This document shows, in pieces, positions 13,036 through 26,189 of a stretch of DNA of 64,000 bases. Position numbers and translations under genes: made by a program. Position 1 is the first letter of the stretch, and each line of letters begins with the position of its first letter. This stretch comes from Zeugodacus cucurbitae (taxonomy: Eukaryota > Arthropoda > Insecta > Diptera > Tephritidae). The notes beneath the pieces were generated by a model. That model was not told the DNA's origin. It searched no databases and saw nothing but the letters and a program-made list of their open reading frames with translations. Location of the stretch: contig NC_071671.1 of the NCBI RefSeq assembly GCF_028554725.1, positions 9,358,001 to 9,422,000 on the forward strand, in the 5' to 3' direction.

Positions 13036-13276
13036 TGGCAACATTGCCCACGGCTAAAAAAATCGACTTGTTAACTTTATTTTGTTTATTTCGCTGTTTA
13101 CTTTCATCCGTATATGAAGTTTTGTGCATTCGTTCATATTCACGGGTTTTAATGAATTTGTGATCAAAATAATAAAATATATAATAAAATTGTTGAATTT
13201 CATTCGCATTGAAAAATTTTGGTTTTAAAACAATTTACAATTCTAGAAAAAAAATCATAAAACGTAAAATATTATG
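13036..13276 (+). promoter_or_regulatory. Possible orphan promoter and short first exon
   Basis: TGGCAACATT at 13036-13045 resembles the word found before five genes here. About 230 bp downstream there is a splice-donor-like ATG|GTGAGAAG with GT at 13277. No coding gene is recognised downstream, so this could be a non-coding transcript or a chance combination. Confidence 0.2.
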
Positions 13277-13470
13277 GTGAGAAGTGAAAAATAGTGTTTT
13301 TATAAGCTAGTTAAATGTCCTGATAAATGCGTAGATAACTTGAAGCGGGTGTTTACTTATTACGAATTGCAATTGACTGCATATCACAAACAAATTCCGT
13401 CAAGAATTACTAAAATTTATAAGAAATTATTGGTAATTTCGAAAATTTCTGTAATATCCATATCCAGAGA

Positions 13471-14388
13471 GTATTAAGGGGTCGGCTTTAGTATAGTATC
13501 CCCCGATTTCAGAGTTAAAATGGGTATGGTTGGAAAGAGGACGATCTCCAGATTACGAATATATATAATAGTTGCCGCAGGAGACTTATAGTTTTCGAGA
13601 TATTCGCATTTCAAGTTGAAAATTTCACAAATTTTATGTGGCGATATTTCGATTATTACTTAACTTTTAATTTATATAATACGCTTATTATACACTAACA
13701 CTTCACTAAATTGTTTCCACATACTTATTTTATATCAATTGGTTTAATATTTGCTTTAAATAAGCATTTTAATTTTTAAACAATTTTGTTTATATGCACA
13801 ATAACCATGTTGACAGATATCAAGTGTTGCCAAATCTACATATTTTACAAACGAATAAAAGTTAATAAAAAAATTACATGATTTATAATACATTTATTCC
13901 TGTTTCTTGAAAACCCATGATATTGGGTGGACCAGAGTTATTTTTCAAAAGCGCGGCCGAAGGCCGCAATTGCAGAAAAAAGAAATACGCGAAAGATTAT
14001 TATTTTTATTTTCATTTGTTTGGTTATGGCAATACTTGATATCTGTCAACCTGGTTATTGTGCATATAAACAAAATTGTTTAAAAATTAAAATGCTTATT
14101 TAAAGCAAATATTAAACCAATTGATATAAAATAAGCATGTGGAAACAATTTAGTGAAGTGTTAGTGTATAATAAGCGTATTATATAAATTAAAAGTTAAG
14201 TAATAATCGAAATATCGCCACATAAAATTTGTGAAATTTTCAACTTTAAATGCGAATATCTCGAAAACTATAAGTCTCCTGCGGCAACTATTATATATAT
14301 TCGTAATCTGGAGATCGTCCTCTTTCCAACCATACCTATTTTAACCCTGAAATCGGGGGATACTATACTAAAGTTTCCCCGTATTAAG
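13471..14388. mobile_element. Foldback element with about 355-bp inverted-repeat arms
   Basis: The left arm (about 13478-13832) and right arm (about 14027-14380) are near-perfect reverse complements around a 194-bp centre, which itself contains GCGGCCGAAGGCCGC near 13952. Outer ends carry GGGG...CTTTAGTATAGTATCCCCCG in both arms. Both ends are bordered by GTATTAAG (13471-13478 and 14381-14388), a likely target-site duplication. The exact border could instead be TTAA. No ORF is present, so it would be mobilised in trans. Confidence 0.85.
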
Positions 14389-17300
14389 TAAGTGTAAAAT
14401 TATAATCTATTTAAGGAATAGTAAGTGTATTATTATTGCATTTTCTTAAATTATTATCAACATAAAAAGTTGTGGAAATAAAATAGGTAGTCAATTGTTT
14501 TGTTTTAAGTATAAATTTAAGCTTTACATTTCATTGATTTTATACACAGCATACAAGCAATTACCACCCACTCTCTACTACGTTTGTATGTTTCGCTTGG
14601 TTTTCCTTAAAAAAATCCAATTAGAGTACAAGCATGATTTGTAGAGCAGAGTATATGAGATTTTCTGGTTTTTCAATATTGTCTTATTTTTCACAAAACG
14701 TTTGCATGTTGCAGATGAGAATAATCAACATGGACAAAACCAAATATTATGTGTTTCATATGTATTCATAACAACTCCCGTAAACTATATGTGTTCAAAT
14801 TGCAAATTTACAAGATTGTTTAACTTAACTCGTCGACAGAACATTCGTCATTGAAAAATCACATCTTCCTACTTACAAAGTCATCATCTTGGTAAACAAT
14901 GCATCGCTTATCTGTACACTTGCAGCTTTAAATAAACGCAAATATAACGTCACTGGTTTCCTTACTACTTCTAAATAACACTTGTATTATCTGATGCACG
15001 CGGCATTAGTAAAGAAATCGGCGAACTGAATGGAGATACTGAGCGATCCACAAATATCACATATCACCTTAGCTTATTAAGAAGTCTGTGCTCAACGCTC
15101 CCAACACACACAACGCAGGAAAATTAAAAAAGCATATTACCTATACCATGGATCTTATTATATCCATATTATTGGAACTCCAAATCTTTTGCGAACATTG
15201 CAGTTAGATTATTTATGGTCAACATATGTTCACCACAATGTTTATTAATGTTACCCAATATACGAATGGGCTAAAGTATGTGCGATAAAATGTATCTAAT
15301 AACTACGTCTGTTTTGAATTAGTCATACTTATGTATGTTTGAATTAATTATGAATTTCAGTTGATTTTGCCATACATATTATCTGCATGCTGTTGTACAT
15401 ACATATACATTCATAATGATATTTCTATAGTGTGTATATATCTATTGTACAAACGTCTTTGACTATTTTTACTTCAGAAGCAATGACATCATTGCTTTAA
15501 CATCAATGGGGCATTCTGCACTGCGCGAGTGCAAGTAAAACGTTGGGCGAAATAATAAGTTCACTGTCACTTTGGAATTCCTAATTCCTAATTGTGTATT
15601 CATATAACTCATATTTCAAAACACAATTAATATTTCATAACATTCATAAAATGTTTAAATAAGTTTATAACTCTTTAATTATCTTTTTAATGCTGCGAAA
15701 TATATAGTTTAACAATTGCAGTGTTTACATTATATTTTCAATTTCAAAAAGTTTATTCACCTGTTATTTTGAACGTGTCTCTAACAATCTTGCACATACA
15801 TTTGTGTGAGATATTTCTTTTTATTATTTTTTTATGTATGTATGTAGTTTCTTCTTGTCGAACTGATCCTTACTACCCTACCGCAACATCTTGTTTTTGT
15901 TTTGGTAAACATTTTCTACTCACATTCTACACATGGTCGTCGGTCCGTATGTGCGCACAAAGACTCAAATATATGTAGGTTTGTAGGTACCCATGAATGT
16001 ACGCCACTCATTCCATTATGTTTTGCTTTTCTCCGCAAATGTTTATTGAATTTGTTGCTTGTCTTACACATTTATTCCATCTATTATGGGCTGCCGGCGT
16101 GGTGTAGCGCGTTTATGCTTCGTTTCTTCATATATTCTTAGCTTGGGCCAACAAATGTTCGGCGGTTCAAAACCTGACGGCGTTAAGTTGTGTCTGCTTA
16201 CCATTTATTCATTATAATTGCTCACTTGTTTACTATATTTAATTTGTAATATAATAATTATTTATGGAATTTTCGGCTTACTTCTGTGAACAGCCTATCA
16301 ACTGTGGGTTTTGGTTAAACTTTATAACATTCATCCACGTTGTTTAGCATTAGCTTTGGCTGTGAAATTAAATGCAATTCGGCTCAGGCTTGTAGGTTTG
16401 TAACGTTATTGAATTTATGTAGTTATGTAGTCTAAACTCCCTGAGTTACAATATTTTGTACAATTCTTAAAATACATGGATTTCAGTAATTATTACAAAT
16501 TAAGTGTGCACACATTAATGACTTTAGCGCAAATATTATGTATGTTAAAGAGGCACTAATAGCTTGGTGGCAAAAACACGCCGCGGCATCGGCAGTAATG
16601 TAATGAATGAAGTTCAACAATAGGAAACAATTAAAAAGTGCTAACGATGAATGATGTGTAAAAATAAACCATAATAACAATGATGTAATCTTTAACAAGT
16701 AAAAATTGAAATTATTGTTGTTAATAGTGGAAAAATAGTTACCGTCTATAAGTGGAAGAGATATGTAAAAGATATAAGTAAAAGCCGTTTAGTTTCGTGT
16801 TTGTAATTTAAAGCTTTCATATGCATATTATTCGCTGTTCGATTCATTTATATATGTAGGTGCTTGCATATGTAGATAAAATTAATATTTTTTAATGATA
16901 ATTCTGCGAAACTCCAAATACAAACATATTTATTTCTTAATTTGTTTTGTTCAGTTTTTCGTTCCTTCATGACTTCACTTTATGTCAAACGTCAATCAAA
17001 AAGAACGATACTTATAAGTATTTTGTGGTTCCTGCACTAATATTGGTTTAACGCAAAATTTTAAAAATAATTTTAAATTATAAAAAAATTGCGAATGCTT
17101 AAATCGCTGTAGGTACAGCACAGGGCACAATAGACCACCACGGTGCATAAGCTCAATTTATTATTTGTCTATATAAACAAATATAAATGCACAGGACAAA
17201 GAAATATGGTTTTAACAAAATTAAAAATGATTACAAATCGAATGGACCATATGATTTGCTACTAATGAATTCTCTATCCAGACATTTGTCTGTTGTTTCA

Positions 17301-18447
17301 TTTATTGTGATCAGCTCAAATGTGATGTGCTCAAATATTCGTTGCATTTTGTTTAAACTAGTTTAAAAGGAATTTCTAATTAATATTCCCCGAACGTTTA
17401 TGTCATGCTCAGCGCTAAAAATCGTGTATTAAACATGCTTTGTATGCCGTCTGCTAAGAAAAGTGTAAATCAGTTCGTGTTATTTTTTAAGCGCTTTGAA
17501 ATACCGCACTTTTAAAGTCGGTTGGTATTCGTATTAGCCCACGCAATGCAGTTATCAAAAGAAAATAAAAAATGAAAAACGAAAAAAGTGGGAGTTGTAC
17601 TTTATTGCAACACAACAGTTCCAGTTTATCGCCAATTAAATTTGAGGCGTCATAAATTTCTTTAAAGCCGGAAGTTGAAGACATGCAATTTAAATTTGTG
17701 ATCTTATAGTAAATTCGATTCCTGTGCCACATTATACGAAATAGCTTTTTTCGTGCATTCTTATAAAAACGGAAGTAGTGAAAAGGGTTTAAAACGTGCT
17801 GCGACTCCAAGTGCATGTCTGATGACTCACGAATCCACTGAGCGCGTAAATCATTAAAAAATTCAAATACTTTTTATGTAAATTCTGGCTGGAAAATTAG
17901 TATTTATTTTTTTTTAACAAGTAATGGTACTTTTATCTAAGAATACTTAATGACTTTCTATAAAACCGAGAAAATAATGAAAATCAGTGCCAGTCGTCAA
18001 TGTAAAAAAGTTTACATGGCAGCTTGTTTTTCATTGAGTGTGAACTCCAAAAATATACCGTAATTTCTCAACATTCATTTTGCTTTCGTCATTGTTGCTA
18101 TTTTTATATTTAGCTTCCTCTGTGTGGAGATGCCTCCTAGCACAATTAAACACAATACAATTTAAGTACCTATATAGTAAGTAGTAGCATTTCCATTTTG
18201 AGCGTCTAAGCATTTTCTTTGTGAGCATTAAACATGTTTTTCAATCTCCTCTTTCGCATATTTCCACCAAACATAGCGTCCGACCTTGACATATTTACCT
18301 TAACAATATTACAGCATAACAGGTTTAATTTTGTTGCGCTTTGATATCATTTTCAATTGTTTATTATGTACATATCTATGTATACATATGTATATCTGCC
18401 TATAGTATATACAGCCTTTCAATTGGAAACAATGTGTTAGTAGCAGT
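14389..18447. other. Gene-poor unique-looking region
   Basis: About 4 kb of AT-rich sequence without a supportable coding gene. Short ORFs (15721-16141, 16483-16698, 17487-17816, 18031-18228) have no recognisable domain. It also contains a tRNA-like stretch at about 16087-16187. It could hold regulatory DNA or non-coding RNA, but nothing specific can be shown. Confidence 0.4.
16087..16187 (+). repeat. tRNA-like / SINE-like stretch
   Basis: GTGGTGTAGCGCG near 16100 resembles an A box and GGTTCAAAACC near 16166 is a good B box. The spacing is too long and the ends do not pair as a normal tRNA. A tRNA-derived SINE or tRNA pseudogene is possible. Confidence 0.25.
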
Positions 18448-19914
18448 AATTTTTATACTCTGGCAAGAAAAGTTGCTAAGGGAGTATAATAGTTTTGTTC
18501 ACATAGCGGTTGTTTGTAACGAGTTAGATATATGGTTATATATATCAAAATGTTCAGGATGACCAGACGAGTTACGTCCGATGTCTGTCTGTCTGTTGGA
18601 CCGTCCGTGCAACGGATAACTTGAGAAAAAAATAATATATTTTGACGAAACTTGGTACATATGTTCTTTGGGTATTTAAAATTCGGCGAAATCGGACCAG
18701 TGCCACGCCCACAAAATGGCGAAAACCGAAAACCTATAAAATGTCATAACGAAGCCATAAATAAAGCTAGAAAATTAAAATTTGTTATAAAGAGTCGCAC
18801 TAGGAAGAGGCATATCCGGATGTAATTTTTTTAAGGTGGGCGTGGCTTTGCCCATTATTACGTTTTTTGTAAATATCTCGCAAACCAATAAAGCCATATC
18901 AACCAAACTTTCTGCAGTCATTTCTCTTACGTACCACATTACACACCATAAAAATTTATATTTATAATGGGATAATAGCCATTCCCACATCCCATACAAA
19001 GGTTAGGTTAAAAATTGCTAAAAGAGCATTTAATTCACTAACGGAAAAAGTCAGAAAAACTAAATTTTACAAAAGTAATGGCAGAGGGGACCTGCAGATT
19101 AAAATGAAAATGAAAAAAAAAAATGGAAAATGAGCGTGACTTCGCTCACTTATGGGTCAAAAACCATATCTCAAAAACTACTCCACAGATTTCAATGAAA
19201 TTCGGTACATAATACTTTCTTGACATCTTGATAACACGGATGAAAAATGGGCAAAATCGGTTCACAACCACGGTTACTTCCCATATAAGTTTATTTTGAA
19301 TTCCATCATCTATTCTTCACTTTATAATGTATACATAATGAATCATAGAAGATAGCGGATTAAAACTTTACACAAATACTGTATTTGAGATGTGGCATCA
19401 CTTGTGGCGAAATTGTCGAAATCGGACTATAACTTTTCAAGGCCCCGGTTATCGGACATGAAGAACTCAGTGCCTATGGGTAATTTTACACCGAAAATAT
19501 GGGTTAAACACTCAGATATTTTAATTTAATTCAGAGTGAATATTTTTCTTCGAATAGTATGTCTCTGTACCAAGAATGGTTAAAATCGGGTCATAACTAC
19601 CCCTAGCTCCCATATACCTAATAATAGTTTTTTCAAAAGCACTGTGGGCTTAATTCCGCGTATATCGGTTAATATGTGAGATATCTTAGCAAAAAGAAGT
19701 GAGCGTGTAGTCTTGGATATAGCATACCTTGGTGGTAAAAATGAGTGAAATCGGTTTAGGAATTACCTCAGTCCTCATATACTATATATGAAGGTTTTCG
19801 TTATTCCATTGGACCAATTTATAGGTCAAATTGTGTTATCTTAATAAAATTTCATCAATAAATTGCGAGAGTATAAAATGTTCGGTTGCACCCGAACTTC
19901 GCATTTCCTTACTT
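18448..19914 (+). mobile_element. Family A interspersed repeat, near full length
   Basis: It starts with TTTTTATACTCTGG and a short hairpin (GCAA...TTGC, ACTC...GAGT), has a GTCTGTCTGTCTG tract near 18585, and ends with a hairpin GTTCGG...CCCGAAC followed by TTCCTTAC at about 19885-19911. Copies or pieces recur at 33274 (+), 36074, 39357, 24446/26193, 45930 and 59215 (all -). There is no ORF. Terminal hairpins with a GTCY tract resemble DINE-1-type non-autonomous Helitrons/Helentrons. Confidence 0.75.
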
Positions 19915-20409
19915 TGAAACGTTTGAAAAACATAAATAAAAATAAATCTTGTCAAGCATAAATTTTTAATATTTCTCTCCTTTTTCTGCACTGATTGTTG
20001 ATTTTCTCTGCAACATATCCGAGTATCAATCGAAGAGTTAACATTGTGAGTGTGTGAGTCGCAATTAAAACAGCAATCTGATGTTGTTTAATTAAATTTA
20101 TAAGTTTTACTGTATTCATGTGTATATATGTGGCTATATTTGCAAATACACGTTCATATGTGTCCGTGTTTAAGTAAGTTGATAAGATTAATGGAATTTC
20201 TCAATGCAAACACAATGCCTAAAGAACAAAGCGAACAGCTAGTGTAGGTGACTAGTGTGCGAAACTTGACATTTCTCATGTGTTTACTGTTTTATTTATA
20301 GATAAACAAAACGTTGTGCTGAAAAGGCGGCAAGAGACAAAAGCTGCCGACAACAGTTCCAAAGTTGCTACTAAACTAATATTTTTGAAAAAGTCCACAA
20401 CCCTCAGCA

Positions 20410-23400
20410 ATGGGTCAGCTTATGGCAAAATTGGCCGTACCGCTACAGCACTGCAGCGACAATGTCGTCAATATATTAGCTGGACGCCGCAAACGAAAAC
20501 GTTCGCTAGACTCTAGCAGCACTTCAGATGAGCTACAGAATAGCGAAACGCAATCGCCAAAGAAGTATGTATGCCAGTTTGGTGCTTCAACTTTCAATTT
20601 TCAATTATACATTTCCCGTTTTCCGCCCACAGAAAAAGACTACTCACCACCACACAATACATTTACCAGGCGCTTTTTAAGGAGCAGAAAAATTCCGATA
20701 TTGCCGTTATGGCGCTGGGCAAGGTGTGGAATCTACACAAGGTGTATCTATGTCAGAGCCCGTACTTTTACAGCATGTTCAATGGTTCGTGGAAGGAATC
20801 CTGTCAGGATTTTGTGCACATTAAAATTTTAGATGAACACATAACGCTGGAAGGTAAGCATAAATAATGTAAAATAATAAAAAAAAATTAGAATAATATA
20901 AAAATTTCTAATAATATAAAAAATCTTGATTTCATAACGTGTTTTTAGCGCTGGATGCCGTTTTTGGTTCCATGTACTCCGATGAGATAGAAATTGATCC
21001 AAAGGCAGTGATTTCGGTATTGGCCACCGCGACACTCTTCCATTTAGAGGGCATTATTGACAAATGCGCTGAAGTGATGATTGAAACCATTAACGCGGAG
21101 GTGTGTGTCTCATTTATAGAACTTTTTTTTGGTGTTCGTATAATTCTTCAACTTATTTGCAGACTGCCATTAGTTACTACGAAGCTGCTTGTCTCTATGG
21201 CAGCGTGAATGTTAAGAAAGCCGCAATGGTGTTTTTGGAAACAAATTTACTCTGCATTTATCCCAAAGACGAACAACTGCTGCGACAGATCAGCGTAGAG
21301 TTAATGACAAAACTGGTAGCCAGCCCCGATTTATACGTTATGCAGACGGAGTTTTCCTTATACACATTACTGCGTACTTGGATGTATCTGCGTCTGCATC
21401 CACTTTACGATGCCGAAAACACTGCGGATATACCGCCTACAGCCGGTGAGGGCGATGGCAGTAGAAGTGGCGTTGCCGGCAATGCCAACAGCAATAACAG
21501 CAACAGCGTTAGTCAGTGTCTTGCAGAACTGGTGAAAGATTACTTTGCAAATCGCAGTGAGAAACGTTCATTCCTGGCCACAGCTGAGGGTCAACAATTT
21601 GTGCCGGCATTCCAAGCGTTACGCACGCAGTACTTAACCAATCATCATACGGATTTGAAAATCGTACTTAATGACAATGTTATACCAAAGGATTGGCTGC
21701 ATAGTCATGTATTGACGCATTGGCATTCTATTTTAAAGGTTGACCACCTGCCGGAGGAGGGGTAAGTGCAGTTTGCATGCAACGGGGGAACTGCAACAAA
21801 TTAGTCAGATCTTTTATGTAGTTTGTATGTTTATCATAAACAATATATCAACACACTATTCCAATTGGTTGGGTGCATAACTTTCTTATTACAATACATT
21901 TTGAAGTAGATATGTATACGTATAGTATGAGTTTGCAGGTTAGGCTATATTTATGGCCGATTCCATATTAAGGGGTTCGGGGTAGTCAGTGACACGAAAA
22001 AATGAGACCCAGTTCCAAAAAAAAAGTTCCTTACGGTGACAATCATATGTCTTCAGATTCATTGAAAATCAATGGGATAAGAAAAATCAGTTTTATAAAT
22101 AGATAATCCTGGGCCTGATCGAAGCCTTTTTTCAAAATTCAACAAAATGGTGGTCTCAGGAATTCTTCATAGATTTTCGGGAAAAATCAAAAGTTAATTG
22201 GTCTTAAAAAATCGAAATTTTTTAAAAACAAAAAAGTTTTGATCAGGCTTTTTTTTTGAAGATTAATCTAAAATCTATCGGATAAGGAAAATTAGTTTTT
22301 AAATATATAATCCTGGGCCTGATCGAAGCTTTTTTGTTTTTTTTTTCTTCAAAAATTAAAATGTCGGCCCCGTTACATTTTTTCTAGTTTTTCGGGAAAA
22401 TCAACGGTTAATTGGCCTTAAAAAATCGAAATTTTTGATAATAAAAAAGGCTTCGATTAGGCCCAGGATTATTATGTATTCCAAAAGCTGTATAGATTTC
22501 AATAAAATCTACTGAGCGGCTTTCGAGTTGTCATCCAGTTCAAAAAATATAGTTTTGAGAAAAACACATTTAAAGTTTCATACTAGCGTTTTGGGGTGCC
22601 CGAACGCTCTTTGTTATTTGTCGAATAACTCGAAATGTAATTATCAGATCAATTTCGGATCGTATCAAAGTTTCAGAGTATATTTTTTAGATATTACACT
22701 TTACGAAACGAACCAAAAAAAAATTATTCTTTTTTGAAAATAATTATATTTTTATACCAGCCGAGGTAAAATTGAGAACTATAAAAAGACTACTTCCAAA
22801 TTCGAGAACATAAATTTGTAGTTAGTAAAAATCTTCTTTGCACATTTTTTTTCGCAGACCGCAAAACCTCGATGCCGATGTCTTTTATAAGAATTGTATG
22901 CGCTGTGGTCGCGTACTACTCGAGCCCGGCTATCAGAAGTGGCGTTGGACAGGTTTCAACTTCGGCTTAGATCTTGTGCTGGTCGCTGATTCACGGCTAC
23001 TTAGCATACGTCGTCACCATCGTAATGAGCATGAGCGTTTATTGAGTCTACAAACGAAAAGGCAGTTTATGATACGGTGAGGGGAAAAACTAAATCTAAC
23101 TAGATTTGCGCGTTACTTAGTTTAATGGAATATAATATATTTTCATAATCCAACAGCACTTCGGTGACCTCGATCAATTCACAACGTCAACCAACGTTCA
23201 CGCAAAAGACCGAAATAACTTCGCTCAGTCTGGAAAAGAATCAGGAAGTGACGATAATGCTTATGGACACCATGCTGGTGCATCCACTGCTCATATCGGT
23301 GAATCTGTTGGTTGTGCCGCCGGCGTCACAGCACTTTAAGCAACATGTGTACAGCAATGAAGACACACTAAATACGGCGACAGTTCCTATATCAGAAATC

Positions 23401-23667
23401 GGTGCCAATTGCAATCCGGCCGGCGATGCGGCGTCCGTACAGCGGCCAGGCACGCCAACAAACAGCATTGCAGCCGCTGAGCGTCTAATGTTGTCGGCCG
23501 ATGACTCGGCGGTGTGTGTAGTGCCGCCTTCACCGCCAAATGTACCGTCAATGCCGCTAACACCGCCGCCCACACATCGCGCTGCCTCCACAACGTCTAC
23601 AGTGTCGACGGCTTCATCCGTTGGTTCGGCGGTGTCGGTCTCCTCGTCGGCGTCCGACTTTGTATAA
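20410..23667 (+). CDS. gcl: Germ cell-less, BTB/BACK CUL3 adaptor, 6 exons
   Basis: Exons join(20410..20564, 20633..20853, 20949..21100, 21163..21761, 22858..23076, 23157..23667) encode 618 residues. The start MGQ gives a potential myristoylation site and is followed by a basic RRKRKR nuclear signal (26-31), both typical of GCL. The BTB domain (about 60-175) includes SDIAVMALGKVWNLHKVYL and YFYSMFNGSWKE. A BACK region follows from about 177 (AISYYEAACLYGSVNVKKAA). The GCL-specific C-terminal domain has CMRCGRVLLEPGYQKWRWTG. The last ~130 residues are a Ser/Pro/Thr-rich tail. GCL is a nuclear-envelope protein and CUL3 substrate adaptor that promotes pole-cell formation by removing the Torso receptor in Drosophila. 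An ATTTATAG acceptor-like site at about 20294-20301 suggests a spliced 5' UTR. Intron 4 carries a MITE. Confidence 0.93.
21968..22735. mobile_element. Family C TTAA MITE inside gcl intron 4
   Basis: It begins TTAAGGGGTTCGGGGTAGTC and shares ATAATCCTGGGCCTGATCGA, GCGTTTTGGGGTGCCCGAAC and flanking text with copies at 41937 and 50604. The latter keeps the opposite terminus, GACTACTCCTAACCCCTTAA. Here the far terminus is lost. TTAA borders are typical of piggyBac-mobilised MITEs. Confidence 0.7.
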
Positions 23668-24445
23668 AGTAGATTAGCTAAATGCCATAGGTATAATATG
23701 GAGACGTTCCATATATTTTGTGATTATTTTACTAACGAAATCGTGTTCATATTTTTCATACATTTGAATATTATTTTTTAATACTTTTGCAATATAAATT
23801 CTGCCACAAACGCGCACAAACAGCAAAAATGGAAAATGCTTTCATCCATTAAGAAGAATTCTCAATTGTCTAAATATTTGTTTGTACATTGTGGGGGAAA
23901 AATGAAAAGTGAATTCCGCTCAGGCTATGCATTGCAATATCGTATCCATATAAATATTATGTAGAAACCAAATTATGCTTAAAATATGTATGTTGATTTT
24001 AAGAAAGCATACGATCTGGAACGAGAGTTTACACTGTACTGCTGAGTTTGCATTTTCGTTTAAGTTCAATAACAAATGAAATTTGAAGTTATTTACATTA
24101 GTAATACTCGCTTTGCAGCTTTCACAATTTATAAATCATGATTTTACAAAAGATAATATCGTATTAGAATGTCAAATTCTCGCAATACGTACATGGAAAC
24201 ATACATATAAAATATCGCTATGTAAATATATTTGTATTGAATTAAAATTTATATATAGTTGTATACCAAACTTTTTTATACTTATATACTATCTTGTTTT
24301 TTTTTTTACTCTGTACATACATACATACTATATTATGTATAATCATGAATGGTGTCGCACAAATAATATACAACTAACTGCGTTAACAAATCAATTCTAA
24401 CTGCATTTTGAATGGAATGGAATTCTAAATAGTATAATATTATAT
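23668..24445. other. gcl 3' UTR and intergenic DNA
   Basis: AT-rich, no coding gene. The ORF at 24083-24400 is low-complexity Ile/Tyr/Leu with no domain and is judged non-coding. Confidence 0.5.
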
Positions 24446-24481
24446 GGGAAGTATGCTTGGTTGTGAACCGATTTCGTTACC

Positions 24482-25072
24482 ATTTTTATACCCTGAACAG
24501 GGTATATTAAGTTTGTCACGAAGTTTGTAACACCCAGAAAGAAGCGTCGGAGGTCCTATAAAGTATATATATAAATGATCAATAAGTTGAATTGAGTCGA
24601 TTTAGCCATGACCGTCTTTTCTGTCTGTATATATACGAACTAGTCCTTCAGTTTTTAAGATATCGTTTTGAAATTTTGCAGATGTTATTTTCTCTTCAAG
24701 AAGCTGCTCATTTGTCGGAACTGCCGATATCGGACCACTATATCATATAGCTGCCATACAAACTGAACGATCGAAATCAAGGGCTTGTATGGAAAACTTC
24801 CGCATTTTACTACATATCTTTACGAAATTTGGTGTGAGTTATTGCTCATAGAAATAATTTAATCTCCGAAAAAATTGTTCATATCGGTTCACTATAGCAT
24901 ATAGCTGCCATACAAACTGAACGATCGAAATCAAGGGCTTGTTTTTTACTTACTTTTTCTTACGTCTTTAGATTTGCTTAAACACATAGTTACTAAAAGA
25001 AATGCACCTGTGAAGGGTATATTAGCTTCGATACAGCCAAAGTTAACGTTTTTTCTTGTTTATCGGTAATAT
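24482..25072 (+). mobile_element. Family B DINE-like repeat, copy 1
   Basis: It starts with TATACCCTGAACAGGGTATA, a self-complementary hairpin, and ends with GAAGGGTATATTAGC, a hairpin near GCTTCGATACAGCCAAAG and TTTTTTCTTGTTT. Two further copies are on the - strand (42587 and 52985). No ORF. The GTCY tract is short here (TCTGTCTG near 24621). Confidence 0.7.
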
Positions 25073-25274
25073 CCGGATGCCGAAAAAATATTATATTGGC
25101 AAGTACCTCCCTTCCGCCTTGTTGTCTTTTGAATTTCGCGGCTTTGTAAAAAGCGCTCCAGCGTTCTTATCTGGCAATACTATACATCTTTAAAAGGTCT
25201 TGACATAACCTACAAAACGACGCTATGCATGTTTAGTTTGGATATTGCGTTCAAGAGTCAAGAGACGTGTAAAC

Positions 25275-26189
25275 ATGGAGTTCACTAACGCGGAAGTTCG
25301 CGTTATTTTAAAGATTTCCTTCGTTAAAGGCAAATGAGATTAATTGCTTTTTGGGGGTTGGTACTCTATCACTTCGAACTGTGGAGGAATGGTTTCGCCG
25401 ATTCAGAGCGAGTGAAAACGACACCATGAATAAGCCAGCCGATGAAAGACCTGTGACGAGGAATACCGATCAAATCATGGAAAACAACCAGTTAGATGAC
25501 ATCGCTCAGGAGATGGGAGTTAGTCAACAAACCATTTTAAACCATCTGCAGAAGGCTTGATGTTTGGGTGCCGCATGATTTGACGCAAAAAAACTTTCTG
25601 GACCCAATCAACGCCTGCGATATGCTGCTGAAACGGAACGAACTGGACCCATTTTTGAAGCAAGTGGTGACTGGCGACGAAAAATGGATCACATACGACA
25701 AAATCAAGCGAAAACGGTCGTGGTCGAAGGCCGCTGAATCGTCTCAAACAGTGGCCAAGCCGGGATTGACGGCCAGGAAGGTTATGCTATGTGTTTGGTG
25801 GGATTGGAAGGGAATCATCCAATTCTGCCATCTACAGCGAACAACTGTACCGCTTGAAGCAGGCGATCGACCACAAGATTCCACAATTGGCCAACAGGAA
25901 GAGTGCAGCGTTCCACCAGGACAACGCCAGACCACACACTTCGTTGATGACTCGTCAGAAGCTACGGGAGCTCGGATGGGAGGTTTTATCGCATCCACCA
26001 TATAGCCCGGGCATAGCGCCAAGTGATTACCACTTGTTCCTGTCCATGGCGAACGCCCTTGGTGGTGTAAAGTTGAACTCAAAAGAGGCTTGTGAAAAGT
26101 GGCTGTCAGAGTTCTTCGCAAATAAGGAGGGGGGCTTCTACGAGGGGGGTATTATGAAGATACCGTCTAGATGGAAACAGATTACATAA
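25275..26189 (+). pseudogene. Broken mariner transposase
   Basis: The - element lies on the + strand and its transposase is readable only by changing frame at least twice. An ATG at 25275 (MEFTNAEVRV) soon meets a stop. HTH-type sequence follows at 25351-25560, ending in a stop. The catalytic part reads VWVPHDL, then VTGDEKWITYD (first Asp), then after a frame change near 25800 HQDNARPH (second Asp) and PPYSPGIAPSDYHLF (third Asp). Thirty-four residues separate the second and third Asp, which is the DD34D signature of mariner. The C-terminus KIPSRWKQ ends with a stop at 26189. A 5' terminal repeat may start near 25096 (TTGGCAAGTACCTCCC); the 3' one is not seen. It cannot make active transposase. 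Confidence 0.88.

Noticed and set aside
18775..18999. Short minus ORFs similar between 18775, 33616 and 46660
   Set aside because: All are within family A copies; shared repeat DNA explains the resemblance.
20571..20867. Stand-alone BTB ORF
   Set aside because: It is gcl exon 2 with intron read-through at both ends.
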